Assembly: GCA_028673005.1 (NCBI GenBank)
Contig: CM054116.1
Span: 133,525,547 to 133,589,546, forward strand
DNA: 64,000 nt
Direction: 5' to 3'
From: Tanypteryx hageni
Taxonomy: Eukaryota; Arthropoda; Insecta; Odonata; Petaluridae
The notes beneath the pieces were generated by a model. The model saw only the letters and a program-made list of their open reading frames with translations. It made no database searches and had not been told where the DNA came from. The stretch's first letter is position 1; every line of letters begins with the position of its first letter. A program made the position numbers and the translations under genes. Positions 21,375-34,491 of this stretch are shown one piece after another.

Positions 21375-21691
21375 CCTTTTAGAGAGACGTGCTCTGCTCT
21401 TCGTCTTATTCTCATTCGCGCACCGCCATAGAAAACAAGAATTCTAAAAGTATGCGATGCATCCACACTACAGTTACCGGAAACCAGAGGTTGGATAGAA
21501 GAACAGCGAAGGCGAGAAAAACGAACGTAGAAAGAAAAATTCGGACAAATATCATATCTACTTGAAATAATTCTCACGTCCAAATTGTTAGATGTGAAAA
21601 AGTAAACTATTTTAGTCAATTTTTTCTTTTAAATGAGAAATTTAAGTATGGTTTTGCTTAATTAATTTTAACTTGTATGTTTATTTCATAT

Positions 21692-22292
21692 TACTTTCTC
21701 CATACGTAGTATAGGAGAAAATATTGTTTTTATGAAATAAATCAATTTCGAAATTTCAACAGAAATACACGTTGTGAGGTCCCCTGAACACATTTTGACC
21801 ATTTTATCGATTATGTCTGTGTATGGAACAGCTTTATTATGGGTGATCTAACTCAAAAACTATTAATCAGATCAATTCAAAATTTTATATTTAACATTTT
21901 CATATAAGTCAGAAGAAAGAATTAGTGTTTGGTAAAAATCGGTCAACCGGAAGTGGGTGTTTACTCTTGTCAGTTATCCATTAATTTGAAATATTTGCTT
22001 TAATATTTGATTAATGTAAAAATGAACTGGAATAATAGATGTAGGATATTTAATTTTCTACAACCTTTGTAAGAAATATTTTCCCAAATAATGCATTGTT
22101 TAAGAGATATATTATATTTTTAGCTATCACTACCAAGCCACCTACCGACGACTATTGTTAACAATTGGCGCTTAGTTACGTCTTAGTAACGCTCCTTTTT
22201 ATTTTCTTAATTGTTAGAGCTTTGTGGCTATATCCAATATCAGAAGGGTATGGTTTGAGTTTATTTTTGTTCTTTGTAAAGTCTAAAATTTT
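21692..22292 (+). repeat. 600-bp interspersed repeat, copy B
   Basis: Begins with a hairpin (TACTTTCTCC/GGAGAAAATA) and matches 36984-37584 over essentially the whole length at high identity. Landmarks are GTCCCCTGAACA, TCGGTCAACCGGAAGTGG, GTTTACTCTTGTCAGTTATC and GACGACTATTGTTAACAATT. Both copies are about 601 bp, which suggests a defined element. No ORF. Partial copies occur at 10574-10838 (minus), 11357-11505 and 22884-23040. Confidence 0.85.
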
Positions 22293-22815
22293 CTCGGTTT
22301 CTTAAAATATTTATTATTATGTAACCGATTTGGATATTTAGAAAATTACAGGTAAAGAGAAAGTCATGTGGTGGCCACATCAGATTTTTTAAAATGAAAT
22401 ATATAGTATCTGTAGAATAATAAAATATAGGTATTGGACAAAACTTAATAAATCAGTTTAGTCCTTCAACTTCGCACATTTTACGCTCAAACGAGAAGTA
22501 CTCTTCATAAAACAGAGACATCTCTTTAACAAGCTGTTTTTTGAGACTCGTCCTTATTCATATAAAACTTTTTCTCATTTCATTGATGAAAAGATTGATG
22601 GCAGCGCCATCTTTGTGGTCTTTTTATTCCAACCAAATATCAAATGTCCGCCGTTCGATGTCTTAAGCACTGAACATTCATTTGCATTTCTGACGGTTTT
22701 AATCTCGGGCCTCTACGATGTCAAGGATTTTCAAATCATAAAGAAAAAGCTCCACTGTGATTCTCGGAGAGTTACCTCATAGTTATACCTCGAAAGGGAA
22801 GCGGGCAAGCGGTAA
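22293..22815. other. Unannotated sequence
   Basis: AT-rich, no feature recognised. Confidence 0.5.
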
Positions 22816-22817
22816 TA

Positions 22818-23417
22818 CCCCGTTTAACGCTGCCCCGTACAGCGCTGATTCGTTATGACGCTCTTTGTTCTCGGACCAATTTTTACTTTCTTTATGCGTT
22901 CTTGTTGGCGCTCTAACTCAAGAAATAATTACCGGATCATCACCAAATGTAGTATTTAACATTTTTATTGTAAGGGCAAGAGCTGATTAGTTATTAGTTT
23001 AAATCGGTCAACCGGAAGTGGAAGTTTACTCGTGTCATTTTGTAATTTGTGAATGGTTTTGTTTACGCATATCACTAAATTGGACACTCAATGATGGTAT
23101 TGGACGCTGATTATATGGAGGAGGGTGTGTTGAATCTGTTACTGTGAGAAAATAACAAAAAAGCTGCGACAGCTATTATATTGCAGGATTTCTGGTATGT
23201 AGTAGATTTGCTACATTGCGCATTTAAGGATTAATTATTTGCAGTACAGTTTTAGAGTATCGGAGAGAAGAGCGGCTATACTAATATTTTGAAAATAGGC
23301 AATAAATTAGGATTTTAGGAACGCATCTCCATAAGTGCTATACTGAAATGACCCCGCATAACGCTGATTCAGTTTGCGCTCTCGTTTTCAGGAACGCATC
23401 TCCAGCGTAAAACCGGG
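22818..23417. mobile_element. pogo-like (Tc1-mariner) MITE, 600 bp, with nested repeat
   Basis: Inverted termini CCCCGTTTAACGCTG (22818-22832) and CAGCGTAAAACCGGG (23403-23417) match at 13 of 15. TA lies on each side (22816-22817 and 23418-23419). Near the ends, AACGCTGATTC and CGCTCT motifs recur. The sequence AGGAACGCATCTCCA appears twice (23317-23331 and 23390-23404), so the right end seems partly duplicated. A fragment of the 600-bp repeat sits inside (22884-23040). No transposase. Confidence 0.7.
22884..23040 (+). repeat. 600-bp repeat family, partial copy D
   Basis: Starts TACTTTCTTTATGCGTTC, then GGCGCTCTAACTCAAGAA and CGGTCAACCGGAAGTGGAAG, collinear with copy B minus an internal deletion (the GTCCCCTGAACA part is missing). 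It stops after CTCGTGTCA. Confidence 0.7.
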
Positions 23418-23419
23418 TA

Positions 23420-25060
23420 TGACTATATTATTTCGTTCTGGATCAAACCTATAGAGAGAGTTAATAAGGTTGCTGGGGGGATGGAGGCTGCTGTGAGCGT
23501 GAGTGCCAATTCACACTACTAAGCGATTGGCAATTAAGGGGTGGTATCCCTTATTTAGATCTTTTATTAGTGAAAGGAAGTGGTTGATGAGGATATGGAA
23601 ATCAAACCGTTCTTATCTCGCGTTTCATTTTTCGACGCCTCTCAATGGATTCGCGATAGTTATAGCTAAAACGCTTTAACTTTGCAATGTGCAGTTGGCA
23701 CATTTACGGTAGGACGAGTCCGTCCTCGAGGCGGGGACGCCTATAGGGGAGGTGCTGTTTAGGTGTGGAGATTTGATGCGCGAACTTGGACTCGTGCGAA
23801 AAATTGTGTTACTGCGCATAGGCTCTGACGTCGGCTCCCCCTTTCCATTCCTTCCCTTCTACTCTCACGCGTCTCCGAGTGCCACCTTAATGCGCGCAAA
23901 CTATACAAGCATTAGAAGTGGAAGGTAAGATATATATAGTGAGTCATCAACGGACATTCCTTAGTAAAAAGCTGGATAGAGTCGCTGTATTTTGGCAGGT
24001 GGAAGAGCGCTAGGGGAAAAAATCCGGATATTTCCAGATTTTATTGGACGTCTCGTAACGCTAATACTCACTAATTTTTCTGGGATAAATTTCTAAAATT
24101 TACAATTGAAGCGTTTCCTAAAATTTCCACACACGACCCGATAAAGGCAAGGCTATTCTACTTAGTCTTCTCACTTTAGAGTAAATTTTCGTAAGTTCTA
24201 AACCAGCTGAATATTCAACCGTCGGCGTAACTTTCCCAAAAAGCACCGCGTTCCGCGTTCTTGCTTATTACGTTTAGCTATCGCTTCACGAGCTCCTCAA
24301 GATCTTCTTAATAGGTCCGCAGAATACTTGGGATGGTGGCTGCGAGAATATACGGTTTTCTTTCAAAATAAAAGGGTCGTGGTTTAAAATACGATCGTGG
24401 GCATCTGCGCTTAGTTTAACGTTACAAGAGGCCCCGGATTATAACTCTCTGTCCAGCAAGGTAAAGTGTCCTAGAAAATGTCCTGCGGTATCAGGATTGG
24501 ACCTATGAACGGGCAAACAGGGCTGGACTCCCGCAATAATTATAAAAATGTTAAACAAATAAACAGTACTTATTACATAAATTATCAAGTTTTCATAAAA
24601 ATTCCTTCTTTTATTTAGTTTAATTTATCATGTGTTAAAGGACTACAAATTTCACTATTCGTCACTGCGCATTGTACATTTTGTTACGATTTATTTCTTT
24701 GAAGCGTAATTCTCGCAATTTACAGTGAAAAAGCCTTAGATTAGAAAAAGTAATTTACGATTAATTATATTTCTTTTGGAAATGCTTCCATAAGCACGAT
24801 GTTATGTTTTTATGTTCGAGGTTGAAATTTTTTGTTAAACGTTCGATATTTTATGGCATTTGAAATCTGACAAAACTAAGCAAACTTCGCGATTTTTTTG
24901 TGTTAACGAGACTGAAATAAATGGGGAACGAACACGGTGAGTGAGAGAATAATAATTTCATGGGCATCTTGTCCCTCTATCTTGTTTTTAAAAAGTGTCT
25001 CACTGATTTAAAGGGTATTCTTGCGAGTTAGCTCTGAATCTGATTAAAAATGTCGCCAGA
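23420..25060. other. Unannotated sequence
   Basis: No gene or element ends recognised. Confidence 0.45.
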
Positions 25061-25225
25061 CGATCAGCGGAGAGAGAGAGGGGGGGGGGAGGAATGGAGA
25101 GGCAGAGGGCTGGGAGATGAGCAATAAGGGAATTCTCCATAAAAAGAAACGTGCCTAAAAATTAGGCTAAAAAGAGCTCTTGGCTTGTATGTCGTGGAAT
25201 CCAGACATGCTGAGCATTCACATCG

Positions 25226-25430
25226 GGTCTCCGAAGAGATGACACTGCAGCGACCGGCGCCGCGCACGTCGTTTCGAGCGTCGACGGTCGAAAAGGGCCG
25301 TCGAAATTGTCGGCGTCGCGCCTTCTTCTCTGATTCCGAATCCGATTGTAGAGGGCTCTGAGGGTGCAAGGAGCCGCGTAATGCTGCTGCGCGCGCACGT
25401 TTCCCAGGAAGCGGCGATTATGACGAGCGA
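25226..25430. other. CpG-dense patch
   Basis: High density of CG dinucleotides (for example CGGCGCCGCGCACGTCGTT) in an AT-rich neighbourhood, with a short G run upstream at 25081-25089. Two minus-strand ORFs overlap it in different frames (25064-25369 and 25162-25398) and neither resembles a known protein. It may be a promoter or first-exon region, without further support. Confidence 0.3.
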
Positions 25431-28430
25431 AATTGCATTCTTCGACGAAAATTTACGGTTTTTAAAAAGGCCGCGTTACTTTTACTCTAAAGTCCTGAGA
25501 AATTAAAAAGCATCCATTCTTATTTCAATTACTCCGTTTTGGCTGTGTTTGAGCATCAATATTGATTGCATTGGCACGATTAACGATGAAGATTTGAGCA
25601 CAACTTTTGATTACGCAGTTAAATACAACGTCTTCGTGTATCAGAAGCAAAAGATGGAAGTCTTTTTGCGTATTCATAAAAAATCATAGTATATTTTCAC
25701 GTATAAATTATGATATTCTGTTCTCAAACACAATTAAGAAGCTCTTCAAAATCGACTTTTATGGTTTTGAAGTTTTTTAAACGCATTACTTTCTAGTCTT
25801 TGCCGGAAATCACTGCCGATCATAAATGGAAAATAAATAAAAAATATATCTTCAGTGAAGTTTTTAATCCTTCTTAGAGGCGAAAATTTCCCGTTTTGTT
25901 TTTATCAGCGTAAATATTTGGAAAAATCATTTATATCTAAATGAAATTACTCAACATAGATGGAAACTCTTATCACAAAGTAATTTATCTGGTCCAAATT
26001 TCAGTCATTGTGTTTTACAATCAGAGTTAATTTTGCTTAGGCGACGACTACAGACGTAAGTACCGGAAAACCTATTAAAATGGCGATACGTAATCCGACA
26101 GTGCTCGCGCGGGGTAATTTTATATTTCAGATATATGTTTTTGCACCATTTTTTTAACGGTTCCTTCCTCATGTCAGTTGGAAACGGTTTCCCATAAAAA
26201 ATAGTCTTGATTTTTCATTCTTCTAGTTCGGTTGATGTTTTTGTGGTAGTGCAATATGCTGTGAGGTGAAAATACGTGTTATTGTGAAATAATTTAGTTG
26301 ATAGAGCTCCAGAGTTAGTGGGTCAATAACAGCCTGTTTTTGTTTTGCGCTTTTGGAACGTTTCTCACTTCCAAAGGCCTTCATTGCTATGGTAGCGTTT
26401 CAGTTTCCGTATCATTCTACACGAGAATAATACTGATAGTGTCTCGATATTCTTGAATAGGCCCATCATAAGAAAAATATTTATATAACATAAATCTATG
26501 TGCTTAGTCATTAATTACAACTATAAAAGCTAATAAAACATTAAAATATTAATTTTGTTTTACCTATAAACTTTTTTAGCGTGGGTTATATTTACATCTC
26601 GCTCGACCCAAATCACTACAAAATACCTAATGCAATTTATTACAAAAGCATTACATCCTCATACCTTTTTCACGTAAAAATTTTATCTTAAACATGAAAT
26701 AAATCCTTGTATCCTCGATATAATAGTCACATAGTTTTTCGAAACATTGTTCTAGTAACGGAGGGATTCCAAAAAAGCAATTTTTTGCATCAAACAACAT
26801 TTAAATATAAACATTCTAAAATCATATTATACTTAAATGTGAAATAAGGTAAATTTGTCGTTATTTCAACCTAAAAACAGCTACATAATAAAAAGATGAA
26901 TCGTGGCCGTTTCTATTGTAACGTAAAGAAAATATATATCCCTTCATACTGTTAATCAAATCCCAACGCAATTTCCTAGACGAATTTTGATACATATTTT
27001 ATAAATAAAACTTCCATCTCGTGATGACAATTGGTGATCGAGTATCATCTCACTTATTCCTATCTCTGTGGGTCTCACATTCGGTTTTAGACGTTCGAGC
27101 ATTTTTTGGTTCAATAACCGACTTATTGGCGTATATAGGAGGCACGCAAGGAAAGTTTCGACACTAGGCGCCAGAAGATTGAGGCAGAGAGTTCCGGGAA
27201 TCTTTTTTATGATTTATGGTGCTGTCACGCGCATAGGCCCAAAGAGGCGGGTGGGCCAAGCTTTTCAGCCGTTTTGTCACACAGTTCGAAATCTTAAAAT
27301 TTATGGCACTTACTTTCACCATTTTTGTTCGGCATTGTAATTTGCTTTTAACTAAATTATATTTCATGAAGAGGTGCTTACATTTCTTGCAAGCCATTCT
27401 TTCGGGTCATAATGCATCTTGCTGTTTTCGTCACTAAGTATGATTGAATAGCTAAATATTTTATTATGCAGTCTGCATGGAAATATCACGGAAGCTGTTT
27501 TGAAGAAATAATATACTTTTATTTTGTATAATAAATAGATATAGTAATCCCCTATATGTAAGGGAGCATAATCTGGAATTTGATCGAACTAAATGTGCAG
27601 ACGAAAGCAACTTATCAAATCGGAATTCTCGCTTCCAAGACAAATACAACAACGTTCGTTTCTCGTCAACTGGACTTGATCAGGTGGCTCTCTTGATGCT
27701 TTTAACGCCTGCGAACATGTAGTTCACGGCTCTTTAATTATTTCGTTCGTTCATTGATGTTTCGCCAAGTGCGCAAATACCATTCATTGGTAAATTTTAA
27801 TTTCGTTTTCGAAGTATTGAAACAGATGGCGAACTCTTAATTCAATCCGAGGAGAATCATTTCCCTGTTCATCCCTACCGGTGTACGTGAATTCGTCGTA
27901 AACTTCTAGTTGCCGACTGCATCTTTGCATATACATATGCACTTCCTCGCTGCTGCATCCTTTCTAACGACGCCCTTTTGTTTCTTCGGCTAATTCCGTT
28001 GCGACCTCATCTCGAACTCTTCCGCGTGCGCCGAGACTGTCGCAGTGTCGAGAATCCCTCGGCCGATCTTCTCCTCTACACGCGTGCCTCGCGTGTGCGA
28101 ATGGGAGTCAATGTTGGAGTAAATTTTGGCCCGTTCGCGAATGTTAATTACGCTATATCGGGAGCAAGACTGTAACGGAACTTGAACGTTATGTCTACTC
28201 AAAAATTAATGGTTAAAAGACCTCACCGCCTGTTTGGAATACAAGTGATTATTAATGTGATTCTTATAGCCTTAAAAGAATTTGGGAAATATGTGCTTTT
28301 TATTTGGAATGTACCAATACTGAGTTCGGTTTCTATCACGAAAATGGAATTTTGAATTCATTCTCGCCCCTTTTAAACTTGTGGTGAACAGTTTTCATCG
28401 AAAAATGTTCGAGACCTTCGTATTAAAAAT
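25431..28430. other. Unannotated sequence, ~3 kb
   Basis: AT-rich with a few GC-richer stretches (27130-27260 and 27970-28110). Short ORFs at 27068-27340, 27978-28175 and 27990-28202 overlap on opposite strands and lack family resemblance. No element termini recognised. Confidence 0.45.
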
Positions 28431-28438
28431 GCCTCATA

Positions 28439-28618
28439 CAGGGTCGGATTAAAAGAGACCCATTGGTTCTGCGCATAACCCCATCCAAACCATAATTTTC
28501 TAACCGGTAACAGAGTATTGCAACGGTTTTGCTCTGTCTTGGAAAAGGTTTCGGCGAGATGAGACAGTGTCCTCCCATTGCGGGCCCCCTTGTCCTCTGG
28601 GTCCCACGCATTTGCCTG
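28439..28618. mobile_element. Possible hAT-like MITE fragment
   Basis: CAGGGTCGGATTAAAAGAGA at the left edge and GGGCCCCCTTG...TTTGCCTG at the right resemble the CAGGGTCGGATTAA / GGGGCCCC style of some hAT MITEs. The flanking octamers (GCCTCATA and GCATACAT) do not match well, so the boundaries and the call are tentative. Confidence 0.35.
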
Positions 28619-28639
28619 GCATACATATTTCGTACTTCT

Positions 28640-29780
28640 GACCTACGTTAGCTAATCCTCTCTCTTCATAGACTACTTTTCAGACTTAATTAGATCTACA
28701 CTCCTGATGAATGTTACACACCCACACACACGTTAACTTCCGCATTAGATTGCAATACCCAGTAAGTTTTAGTATTTGTTTTAAAGGTCTATAAAAATAT
28801 TTTAATCGACATCATGGGCTCCAAGATATTAATTTTATTAATAAATTAAGTCAAATATAAAATTTAAGTCTGCACCGTAGGAGTTACATTCGATAAAAAA
28901 TAAGATGAGAATGTGGGAGGGAGCCATTGCAAATACATTTTAATTCATTTAAAATTTCAATCTTAAAATCCCTTCCACCGAATCCCATTTTTTTATAGGA
29001 ATAAAACAATAGGACTGGAAAAATTACTCTGGAAATGGACATTTTTTAGAGTTTAGGAATTGTTTCGCCAGTCGTATCCAACATCATACCAACACGCCAA
29101 GTGTTTAATTTGCAGCCTCTCTAGAAGTCTCTTAGAATTTAGATATTATCAGAGCGTAGTAGTAGCTTCATATAAATAATGTAGTCGTAAAGGTAAAATT
29201 TTCCAAATAATTTAGGCAATTTTCGCGCTTGTAATTTGTATGCAATACATAAGTAAATTATATCTCCTTTTATGAATGTTCTGTTTACGACGTTTTTGTT
29301 TCGTATAATATGTAGTTACTGTTTATTTTTCTGTTAAGGTAACCATCGATTTAACCTTGCGAAAAACGAACATACAGCAAGAATAAAATTTTTTGGACAT
29401 TGTTGTAGCTGCAGCTTAGTACTAAATTCGTGATAGCTTGAAGAAGTATGTCTTTATAGAGAGAAAGAGAGGGAAAGTGAAAAAAAGGAGAATGAAAAAG
29501 ATAAGAGAGGATTGAATTCGAGAAGAAGACATTATGTTGCGTCGAGAGGAAAGAGGTTTTGGAACGAGCTGCCTCGGCAAGGCGTCAAAAAGAGTAATTT
29601 TTATTCAAATGCTTTGGACTATACCTCTCGAAAAATATTGAATTTCGGCTCCAATATTGTGTTTATACTGGAGAAAAAGTGTAAATTTGTCATGCGAAAA
29701 AATACCTGATCTCTTGGTTTTTCAGTTTCGTTCCAAGCGAGAGTTTTCTTCCAAAGGCTTTAGGATGTCGAGGCTACGGG
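28640..29780. other. Unannotated sequence
   Basis: AT-rich with a short GA-rich patch at 29458-29515. No gene recognised. Confidence 0.5.
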
Positions 29781-30800
29781 TATGCGTTCCCTCCTCTCTT
29801 CCCCCCCCCATTCCCCGTTTCCTTCCTTCCCCGCCTCCCCCTTTGCCCCTCCCTCGCAGTATCGGAGGGGAGAAAATGGTTTTTCCCAGAGAGGAAGGAA
29901 CAGCTAGCCTTATAGTGCGTATCTCCTTTGAGAGAGAGAGAGAGACGAGCAGCAAGCAGCACCCTTCTCCTCCCCCCCTCACCCGGGCTCACCCGGCCGC
30001 CTCTCCCTTTAAATTCGCCTTACCTGCCATGCCAATCACACGCCTGCCTCCCACTCCCCTCCCCCCTCTACTCCCCTCCCCCTCCCTTTCATTCCCCTCA
30101 CATCTCCGTCCCAAACCTTTCTACTTTCATCCGCCGCCTCAAACACCGCTCCATCTCGACCCAGCAACCTAAACAAAAACCTCTCTCAAATTTTCCATTC
30201 TTTCGCTTTTCGATCTTCTCTTACCCTCTCCCTCCCATTCTATCCCTTTCTCTCCTTATACCTTAGCTAATTCCCCACACAATATGCACTCACTGTCTCT
30301 TCTATCTCTTCCCACTGCCATTCCCCTTGCGTTCGCATTCCTTCAATCCGAACCACACATACTCTCACTCCCCATCTCTCTATCTATATTCTCTATTTTC
30401 TCTCTGTTAGGAGACCATGCTACACTAGCGTGCACGGGTGCGGGACTCTTCCCCCCTCCTTCCCTCGCATCGCTCCTTATTCCCTGCAAAGAGGAAGCGA
30501 GGAGGCTGAAGTGGATGGATGGATAAGATTCTTCCACTCACCCCCCGCCATTTTCCTCCCCTCATTCCGCCGTTTAATTCCTCCGCTGCACCCAATCCCG
30601 TTGTTCTCCGACGTCTTATTTTCAATGAAATTGTCTCTCTCTTCCGTCTCTCTCTCTCTTTCTGCCTTCACTAGTTTCTCCATCTGGGAAGCACTACTCC
30701 CTTCGATTGCACCGCCCGTGTGTTGGGACGTTCCTTATCCGCCTCCCTGTGCACTCTGCCTCGACGCGGGCGCCTCATCTCTCTGTCCGCCAATAAAGCC
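29781..30800. repeat. CT-rich low-complexity tract, ~1 kb
   Basis: Pyrimidine-rich with internal GC-richer pockets. Many overlapping ORFs on both strands (for example 29657-30172, 29928-30266, 30430-30816) follow the compositional bias and contradict each other. Confidence 0.8.
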
Positions 30801-31610
30801 TTTTGCATGGATTTAGGAATGAGCAAGGTGCTCTCGATGTGGCGAAAACGAAAACCTTTATATTGAGTAGAATTATTTCTACGATTGAATGCGTCGCTCT
30901 GAAACAGATTCGTGCATTTATTGCCAAAAAAAGTAATTCAATTGCAAAGGAACTGTGGCAAGCGTTCGGAAAATTTTCGGTGATCTCATTAAGGCTTTCA
31001 AAATTTACCCCTTCTTTATACGGCAAAGAATGAAGCAAACTTTCCTATTTTTAGTGATCATTGCGAAGAGAATCGACTCGCTGACTCGTTACGAGCCCTA
31101 TTAAAATCTTGTGAATGAACTCTTTCGCCAAACTAATGTTATGAAGCCAAATTAAATGAAACTGATTCCGTATTTTCCGCAAAAATCATGAATGAATTCA
31201 TAGTGCTTTAATACCAAAGCCTCTTGCCAGCAAAATTATGGACTTTTATGTTTGGTTTTGTTGCTTCGCGCATACCTTTCCAGCATATTTATAGATTTAC
31301 TTTGAACAGTGGTATTTTCTCCGAAACAATTTCTTTTAAGTTACACAAAATATTTCAACGCCAAACCTATGTTATTAGTTCATTTTACCTGTTTTAACTG
31401 CAAAATGACAATAATCTTTGCTAACAATAGCATGTTTGTACGAGTGCTCGATCGAATCACCTAACATTCCTCTCGTCAAAAATTTTCGAAATTAATTTTT
31501 CCTTCATATCTATATAAATATTTTATGTCAATGCGCCCTATCAGTCATTTGCTTAAAAAATGACTATAATGACACAATTCAATCAAGAGATTCCGCTCCT
31601 TACAGACTCG
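30801..31610. other. Unannotated sequence
   Basis: No feature recognised. ORFs 30803-31033 (+) and 30775-31038 (-) cover the same DNA on opposite strands and are not supported. Confidence 0.45.
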
Positions 31611-32330
31611 CGTTCTCGATCGCTTTCTCTCTCTCAACCCCTTTCCTTTTCTCCGAATCACCAATTCCCACTGACGACGGCGTTTCATTGACCCCACCCT
31701 GGCACTAGAGTTTCCTATCTCTCTTTCTATCTCCTTATTCTCCTCCCTCTTTCTCCAAGTACCTTTCCCTCACTCGAAATACCTCTCTCTTCTGCCGTGG
31801 TGTGAAGAGGACGGGGATTCGACTTCAAACAGCTTCATTAAAGGGCCCCGACACAAGGAGCGTACATCTCCCTAGGGGCCCAATGGATGGGGGGAGGGGG
31901 CGAAAGAGGCTATGCCCTCCAATAGGACTCCTCTATCTCTCTCTCTCATTCTCGCCAAGTATTTCGCGGAGTGAAAATTGAGGCGTCTTCGCCAAAAACC
32001 CAAGACCGCCGCAAAAACATCCACACGACTTCTTGCAGACTTACTTCTCTCTCTCTCTTTCGAATGGCAATCGCTTACTCCGTCTCTCTTATCATACGGC
32101 CTTCCCAGTGACGTCAATGAGCTCATCTGTTCCTTCCTATTGCGTCCCTCTATTTTACCCTCTTCGCTTTCATTCCCTTCCATCCATCCCAACAACCCCC
32201 TTGCCTTTACATTGCCCTCGTTCCCTCTTGCTTTCTTTCCCTCTTGATGCCTTTCTCTCTCGCACAGTTTCTCATTCCCTCCCTCTCTCTCCTTCCGTCT
32301 CCATTTCCTCGTAAATTTCCTATTTTATAT
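31611..32330. repeat. CT-rich tract
   Basis: Pyrimidine-rich segments (31620-31800 and 32040-32310) around a short GC-rich interval with GGGGGGAGGGGGCG at about 31890. ORFs here are compositional. Confidence 0.75.
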
Positions 32331-34410
32331 TCTCCGTAGCTTACCTCGATCTTCACGCCGCACCTTGAAAATTTGCCCGATGGTGAAACATGTAAACCTG
32401 TATCGCGGGCATTCTTTGCATAATTCTGGTTTTTTTTAAATCTTTTGAAGTTTGTCATATCGAAAAATACAATAATGGAATGTCGCGGTAAAATTGTGTT
32501 ACGCTTCTGTCAAATCCAGATGGAGCGCGTGTAAATGTGGGGCATAGAAAAATTGATTCTTTCTGCATTTCTTCACAACTCTTTTGTTCTCCCGGTATTT
32601 TTAATGATCAGATCTCTTTCAACGGTTGGATTCCATTTTTAAATTGCAGATATCTTTCCCTCAATTCTAAATGAATCGCGACGAGTAGTGCCCTAGATCC
32701 TAATGAGTCTCACTGACATCTCGTGAATACATTAATACATTTTCACGGCAGCGTCTTCGGAGATAGGCGGGAAGCAGGTTAGACTTTCTTTCTTTCTTGC
32801 CGTCTAAGGGTAATATAAACCTCTTACTCCACGTAAGGAAAAAGGCCAGCCGTGACACCGTAGCATGCCGCAAAACTTTTATGCGCGCGGGAGAGAAAAT
32901 TACCGGGCATCGAGAGTGGAATATTTGCTGGCCCGCTCCCAAATGTTGAGCAGACGAAGTGCGGCGTGAAAAGGGTAACGGCGATCAACAGGGATCTCGC
33001 TTCCTGACTTCTCGAAACGATCCGAGGTTCGTATTCGACGCCCCGCGGATAGATCGGGTGCGTCGCTCTTCGGAGTTGCTACATATGCATACGCGACGCG
33101 TACGCCAGTAAACGATGTGGGTTCATTCGGAAGCGCTGAAAAAAATCGGATCAGAGGATGACGAAAAAAATGTGGCGACATCTAGGAACACATTTTCAAA
33201 GGAACTAAGAGTGGAAAATGAGCGGTAGTAAGCAGTGCTTTGAAAAAGGAATAAAATTTCACGAAGGTTTACAGGAGAAGGGTTTTGGAATAACGGGGAA
33301 CCCACAACATTAATTGAATTTTTAAAATAATTCTGAGAAAACGTATTTGTAGGTGAAGGGAGGAACAAAGGAATAATGAAAGTAGTAGCACAAGTTACTT
33401 CATGGAATATAGGTTAAGCACGGAAAACTTTCTAGAAAAAATACGTTAAGTTTGGAGTATTATAAGGTGGCATATCAATTTTAGATTCTTATAACAATAA
33501 AGAACGTGTGTAGAAAACTGTATTAATCACTTTCTCTCGTATAATGACTAATTAAAACTTAAAAAACGGAACAAAATGCGAAACTGTTATTGCTTAAGAT
33601 GCCAATCAATATTAAATGTTCATATCAAACCGACTAGTAACCAAAATAACACTTATTTATCTCTTGCGTTTCGAGACTTTACATTAGAATACAGGTTACA
33701 AGTACATACTTTGATAATAAGGAAGCGATTATATAACAATGCTCTTCGGAATTTTTGTTGCCTTCAGCATTTTACGGAAATTCAGTGGAGAATGCGATTG
33801 AACCTAAGGTCGAATACACAAGCGAAATTCATTAACAGAAACATAATGGCACGTGAATGAAGCGGCGGCAGTTAACAAGACGTCACTTGCGAAACTGCCT
33901 TTCTCGACTGTGCTGAAGCTCCTGTCCTATTGAAGTGGTTCATTTATTGTTATTGCTATCGCAAATCGAATCTCATGAAATTCCTTTTCGCTCTAAGTGA
34001 CGTGATTGTAAGTGGACAGAAACATATGTACAAAATAGCTGCAAATATATTATTCTTATATTTTCAAGAATCTGCACGGTAATTGATCTTAAGAATGGCC
34101 ATCCCCAAACGGTCTGCATTTTGGATGCTATTGGAGCCGTGGTGTCCTCTAATATTGCTTTTTAATGGTATCATTCTATCATAAGTGGGGGCAACATCTG
34201 TTCTTGAGGATGGGTTCAAAATTGCAGGAGCAACCGATTGCAAATTCCTTCTTAGAATTTAATATAAAAAATGCAACAACAGGAGAATTGATTACAAGAT
34301 GTCCGTGGCGTCAATACCTGTAGGCACTGGAGTTTTTACGAAAAAGTGGCTGATTTTCCTCATTTTATGCAACATGCAACTTCTCTTGTATTTGAACATC
34401 TTCGTGGTTT
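32331..34410. other. Unannotated sequence with a CpG-dense patch
   Basis: About 32880-33110 is CpG-rich (GATCCGAGG, CGACGCCCCGCGG, CGACGCGTACGCC). Minus ORFs 32700-32942 and 32900-33181 overlap in different frames. Nothing else recognised. Confidence 0.35.

Positions 34411-34462
<52 letters not shown>
34411..34462. repeat. (AT)n microsatellite, left of the palindrome
   Basis: Alternating A/T run. It is followed directly by AAACTTACGGAAAAGGAAAG, a diverged version of the AAGGAAAAGGTA start of the (AT)n-linked unit. Confidence 0.95.
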
Positions 34463-34467
<5 letters not shown>

Positions 34468-34491
34468 TACGGAAAAGGAAAGGTAAAATGA

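Noticed and set aside
28439..28618. Firm hAT call with target duplication
   Set aside because: Flanking octamers do not match, so it is listed only as tentative.
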